Shown one piece after another: positions 61,170-64,000 of a stretch of DNA of 64,000 nt (position 1 is the stretch's first letter; every line of letters begins with the position of its first letter). Source of the DNA: Jejuia sp. UBA6058 (GTDB lineage: Bacteria > Bacteroidota > Bacteroidia > Flavobacteriales > Flavobacteriaceae). Below the pieces are notes generated by a model. It searched no databases. It was given only the letters and a program-made list of their open reading frames with translations, and was not told the DNA's origin. The stretch spans positions 186,829 to 250,828 of the forward strand of contig DIYI01000005.1 of NCBI GenBank assembly GCA_002428965.1, in the 5' to 3' direction. A program made the position numbers and the translations under genes.

Positions 61170-63935
61170 TTATCTTTTTAGCGTAAAATGACTTTTAAAA
61201 ATGCGACCGTCTTGCAATGTTGCTGAGAACCAATAGTCATCTTCTGGTAATAATTGGCCATTAAAAAAACCATCCCAACCATTTCCTATCGGGCTAATCT
61301 CTTTGATGAGTTTACCAAACCTATTGAAAATTATTATTTTAGAGTTGGGTTGAAACAAATTCGAAACACCATTAACCTGCCAGGTATCATTGAATCCATC
61401 ATTATTAGGAGTGAAAAACCTTGGAAAGCCAATAACTGATATAGGTAATGTAGTAACGCCACAATCGTTCTTTACCGTTTTCACATTTACAGTATATATA
61501 CCAGATGCCACATTTTCAAAAACATTACTATTTTGAAAGTCTCTATATATTTCAATATTATTTTCGTCATAAAGTGCGAACTGGTAATCATCTACATTGG
61601 TTTCATTGATAAAAACTTCAATTGAATTATTCGTAGATAGATCTTGTACTTTAAATGGAGGGCTACTAAAGGTAGCCAGGTCTTGAGATTCTACAATTAT
61701 AGTTCTTCTAATAGAACATCCATTGCTATCTGACACATCTACAGTATATGTTCCTGGCATATTGATATCGATTTCATAACTAGTAGTTCCGTTAGACCAG
61801 TTATAACTGTAATTATTGGGCGAATCTCCCTGAACCGCGGCATCTATAGAAATAGTCTCAGGAAATTTATTTAAGCAATAAAAGAAGGTATCATTTTCTA
61901 TTACATTTGGAAGTTGTCTAACTGATAATTCAAGTTCATTAATACCAAAACACTCATTATTATTAATTGTTTCAATTCTATAGTAAATGGTTTGAGCATA
62001 GGGTATGGTATTTGTAAATTCTGCGATTTCATTAGATTCCAAGAGCGCATCATTGAGCGTAGGATAAAATTGTACTCTTGTATCTACCAAAGGAAGACCT
62101 AAGTACTCTATGATATCACTAGTATAAGGTCTTAGTGCAAAAAGATTAATACCATCGGGAGATTCATATTCATCACATTCCGGCTCTGCAATATATTTAT
62201 CTACTTGAGTGTTACTAACATTGAGAGTTAGAGTAGAGGTTTCGAAGCATCCACTGATATCGTGCGTAACACGCACATGTAATAGCTCCATTGGTACTGC
62301 ATTTTCATATAGTGCTATATTGTCCAGTGAATTTGTACCATTTGTTGCATCCATTGCATCAGCGTGAAACGTTATGGTGAAATCTTCACTTAAATTATCT
62401 GTAATTAATGCATAGGCTTCTGTCAAATTAAAGGTTGTTATTCCAGGAGTACTTAGGTCTAAATCACATTGAAATAATGAGGCGTCATTAGCGGTAGGAT
62501 AATTAAAAAACTCTATTGTTGCTTCTCCTTGCGGTAAACCACAGTCTTTTGATCCTACCGTACCTGGAGGGTCTATTACAACTTTATATGTGCCAGTCTG
62601 TGTGACAACTAAATCAAAATCTGTTTCAGGTAGTAATACTCTGTCTCTTGTCCATGTGTAGGTTGCACCAAGTATTTGATCCGCAACCAAAGTATATGAT
62701 TCTCCTTCGCATAGCGGTAAATAGGAACTCGATTGTCCATTTCTAATAATATCTATTTGCTTGTTAAAAAATGAGGCAATAAAAGGAGGCAAGCCTTGAG
62801 TAGAGTTTTTAGCAAGTGAAATTGCATTATGCTCGTAGAAAGCATTTCTACCTAACTCATCAGGATTGTTTATTACTCCTAATCCGCGTGAGCCAGAATT
62901 ATATGTTTCACTTAGCGCTCTGTAAATTTTACCATTCGGTCCAAGTTGTAGAGCTCCTCTAAATAACTTTCTTCTATCTAGAATGGTCATGCTACCAGCT
63001 ATATTTGCCGAGGTAAGATCGAACTGTAATAGTAGAGAATCATGATTATCTGGATCATTATTTGCCGAAGAATCAGTTGTATTGAAATAGTCGTTTGATG
63101 CTGTAACATAGAGCAAATTGCTATTAGGTGAAAATTCTACACCGTAAGGTTTATTAATCTGATCATTAATACCAATAGGTTGCAAATTACTTACTCTTCC
63201 TGAGTCACTATCAAAATCAAATAAATACAGGCCAGATTGTACATTCGCACAAGCTAGTTTTGCTCCATCAGGAGATAGTTTAAGGTATCCTCTTGGGTCT
63301 GAAACACTAAAAGATTGAGTAGATCTAACAGCCGTTGTGTTTACGCCTAAATCATTAATTTCATACGCAAAAAAGGTATTAAAATTGCCAGTACCAATTC
63401 CACTTGAATTAGCAAAAGCAATTACCCAAATAGATTTAGTATCACAATCTTTTACCACCGCAGAAATTTTTTCAGCACATTGAGATAATAGGTTTATATT
63501 CTTATTTGTTACCGCTCCTTCTCCTAAATTAGCAGAAACATCTACAACAGAATAGTTAAGACCTGTGTTTGTTTGGTTCGAGCCAACGGTGAATATGTAA
63601 TATATATTTGTATCATTGGGTTTAGGTACTACTATTGCCGACTGTGTGCTGGATTCGTCACCTAATAAATCATTTCCATTTGCCATGACATCATGAAATC
63701 TGTTGTATACAGTAGTTCCATCAGTGTAGAATAATAATTGTCCATTAGAATCGGAAATTGAAGTACATCCTTCTCGGGTATTTATTTGACCATCATTAAG
63801 AGAAGTTACTTCACCAGTAATAATATTGAAATTAATACCTGCATTCTCACCAAAATACCAGTTAGACGCCTCGTTTTGACTAGCAATTTTCAGTACAGAA
63901 AAACAAATTGTTAGTGATAGAATAAATTTCTTCAT
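61170..63935 (-). CDS. T9SS type B-sorted protein with N-terminal beta-propeller-like domain
   Basis: A 921-residue secreted protein with a signal peptide (1-19). Residues about 25-390 look like a propeller (NWYFGENAGI, LLFYTDGTTVYNRF, LYVTASND), as in many flavobacterial gliding-motility-associated proteins. It then has an Ig-like domain (about 410-490), two modules of the same kind as in the neighbours (about 495-680), another Ig-like stretch, and a type B C-terminal domain (about 838-921) ending HFTLKR. It is the first of three paralogues and has its own -7 element upstream. Confidence 0.86.
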   Translation of the reverse strand: MKKFILSLTICFSVLKIASQNEASNWYFGENAGINFNIITGEVTSLNDGQINTREGCTSISDSNGQLLFYTDGTTVYNRFHDVMANGNDLLGDESSTQSAIVVPKPNDTNIYYIFTVGSNQTNTGLNYSVVDVSANLGEGAVTNKNINLLSQCAEKISAVVKDCDTKSIWVIAFANSSGIGTGNFNTFFAYEINDLGVNTTAVRSTQSFSVSDPRGYLKLSPDGAKLACANVQSGLYLFDFDSDSGRVSNLQPIGINDQINKPYGVEFSPNSNLLYVTASNDYFNTTDSSANNDPDNHDSLLLQFDLTSANIAGSMTILDRRKLFRGALQLGPNGKIYRALSETYNSGSRGLGVINNPDELGRNAFYEHNAISLAKNSTQGLPPFIASFFNKQIDIIRNGQSSSYLPLCEGESYTLVADQILGATYTWTRDRVLLPETDFDLVVTQTGTYKVVIDPPGTVGSKDCGLPQGEATIEFFNYPTANDASLFQCDLDLSTPGITTFNLTEAYALITDNLSEDFTITFHADAMDATNGTNSLDNIALYENAVPMELLHVRVTHDISGCFETSTLTLNVSNTQVDKYIAEPECDEYESPDGINLFALRPYTSDIIEYLGLPLVDTRVQFYPTLNDALLESNEIAEFTNTIPYAQTIYYRIETINNNECFGINELELSVRQLPNVIENDTFFYCLNKFPETISIDAAVQGDSPNNYSYNWSNGTTSYEIDINMPGTYTVDVSDSNGCSIRRTIIVESQDLATFSSPPFKVQDLSTNNSIEVFINETNVDDYQFALYDENNIEIYRDFQNSNVFENVASGIYTVNVKTVKNDCGVTTLPISVIGFPRFFTPNNDGFNDTWQVNGVSNLFQPNSKIIIFNRFGKLIKEISPIGNGWDGFFNGQLLPEDDYWFSATLQDGRIFKSHFTLKR

Positions 63936-63955
63936 AAATTCAAAGCAATAAGCAT

Positions 63956-63963
63956 CAAAGATA
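63956..63963 (-). promoter_or_regulatory. -7 element upstream of the 921-residue T9SS gene
   Basis: On the minus strand TATCTTTG matches TAnnTTTG, 20 bp before the ATG at 63935. No TTG box at the expected distance before the window ends. Confidence 0.42.
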
Positions 63964-64000
63964 TTACAAATCTTGTTGTTTTTATAATGTTTAAGTTGAA

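Overview
The window looks like chromosome from a marine-type member of the Bacteroidota, most likely family Flavobacteriaceae. Reasons: the DNA is AT-rich; several genes have promoters of the TTG / TAnnTTTG type with no Shine-Dalgarno sequence; some genes start with TTG; and there are type A and type B C-terminal sorting signals of the type IX secretion system (T9SS). Typical flavobacterial neighbours are also present (PIG-L deacetylase next to a sodium:solute symporter, fumarylacetoacetase, glyA, sucC, uvrB).

Region 1 (1-18.7 kb, + strand) is a Wzx/Wzy-type surface polysaccharide locus. It holds the tail of an initiating sugar transferase, a short TolC-like protein, a Wzz-type protein fused to a degenerate tyrosine-kinase domain, a flippase, a polymerase/ligase, a phosphoribosyltransferase-HAD fusion, four glycosyltransferases, two acyltransferases and a membrane-anchored beta-propeller. 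It ends with rfbA-rfbC-rfbD-rfbB for dTDP-L-rhamnose and a strong terminator.

Region 2 (18.7-26.2 kb, - strand) is a molybdenum cofactor operon: moeA, a one-domain ModE-like regulator, a TauE/SafE permease, mobA, moaD, a small membrane protein, moeB-rhodanese, moaE, a moaC-moaB fusion, moaA and a tRNA methyltransferase-like gene. A near-perfect ModE-type operator covers the -7 element in front of moeA.

Region 3 (26.2-30.9 kb, + strand) is the most interesting part. It has an FNR-type regulator with all four iron-sulfur cysteines. It is followed by a separate five-gene cluster: a Vitreoscilla-type globin, a DUF3365 haem lipoprotein, a small membrane protein with two HX13H haem-b motifs, an NAD(P)H/FAD/[2Fe-2S] reductase and a pentahaem cytochrome c. 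The same palindrome, TAAGTA-N4-TACTTA, lies before both the regulator and the globin. Together they look like an oxygen- or NO-regulated electron conduit from cytoplasmic NAD(P)H to periplasmic haems, with a globin attached.

Region 4 (30.9-50.2 kb) is mixed housekeeping and accessory DNA: an XRE/membrane protein pair; a sugar-type operon (PIG-L, 34-residue membrane protein, symporter, Gfo/Idh dehydrogenase); fahA; glyA; a lipoprotein gene between inverted repeats; TfoX-like and secreted DinB-like genes; a DUF1624 membrane protein; a T9SS cargo; lysA; sucC; and uvrB. Several dispersed intergenic repeats occur here.

Region 5 (50.2-63.9 kb, - strand) holds three tandem giant secreted proteins (1910, 1642 and 921 residues). 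They share a T9SS type B C-terminus and a roughly 90-residue Cys/Asp-rich module present about 6, 11 and 2 times. No rRNA, tRNA, CRISPR array, transposase or prophage gene was seen. All family assignments come from reading the sequence; no database search was run.
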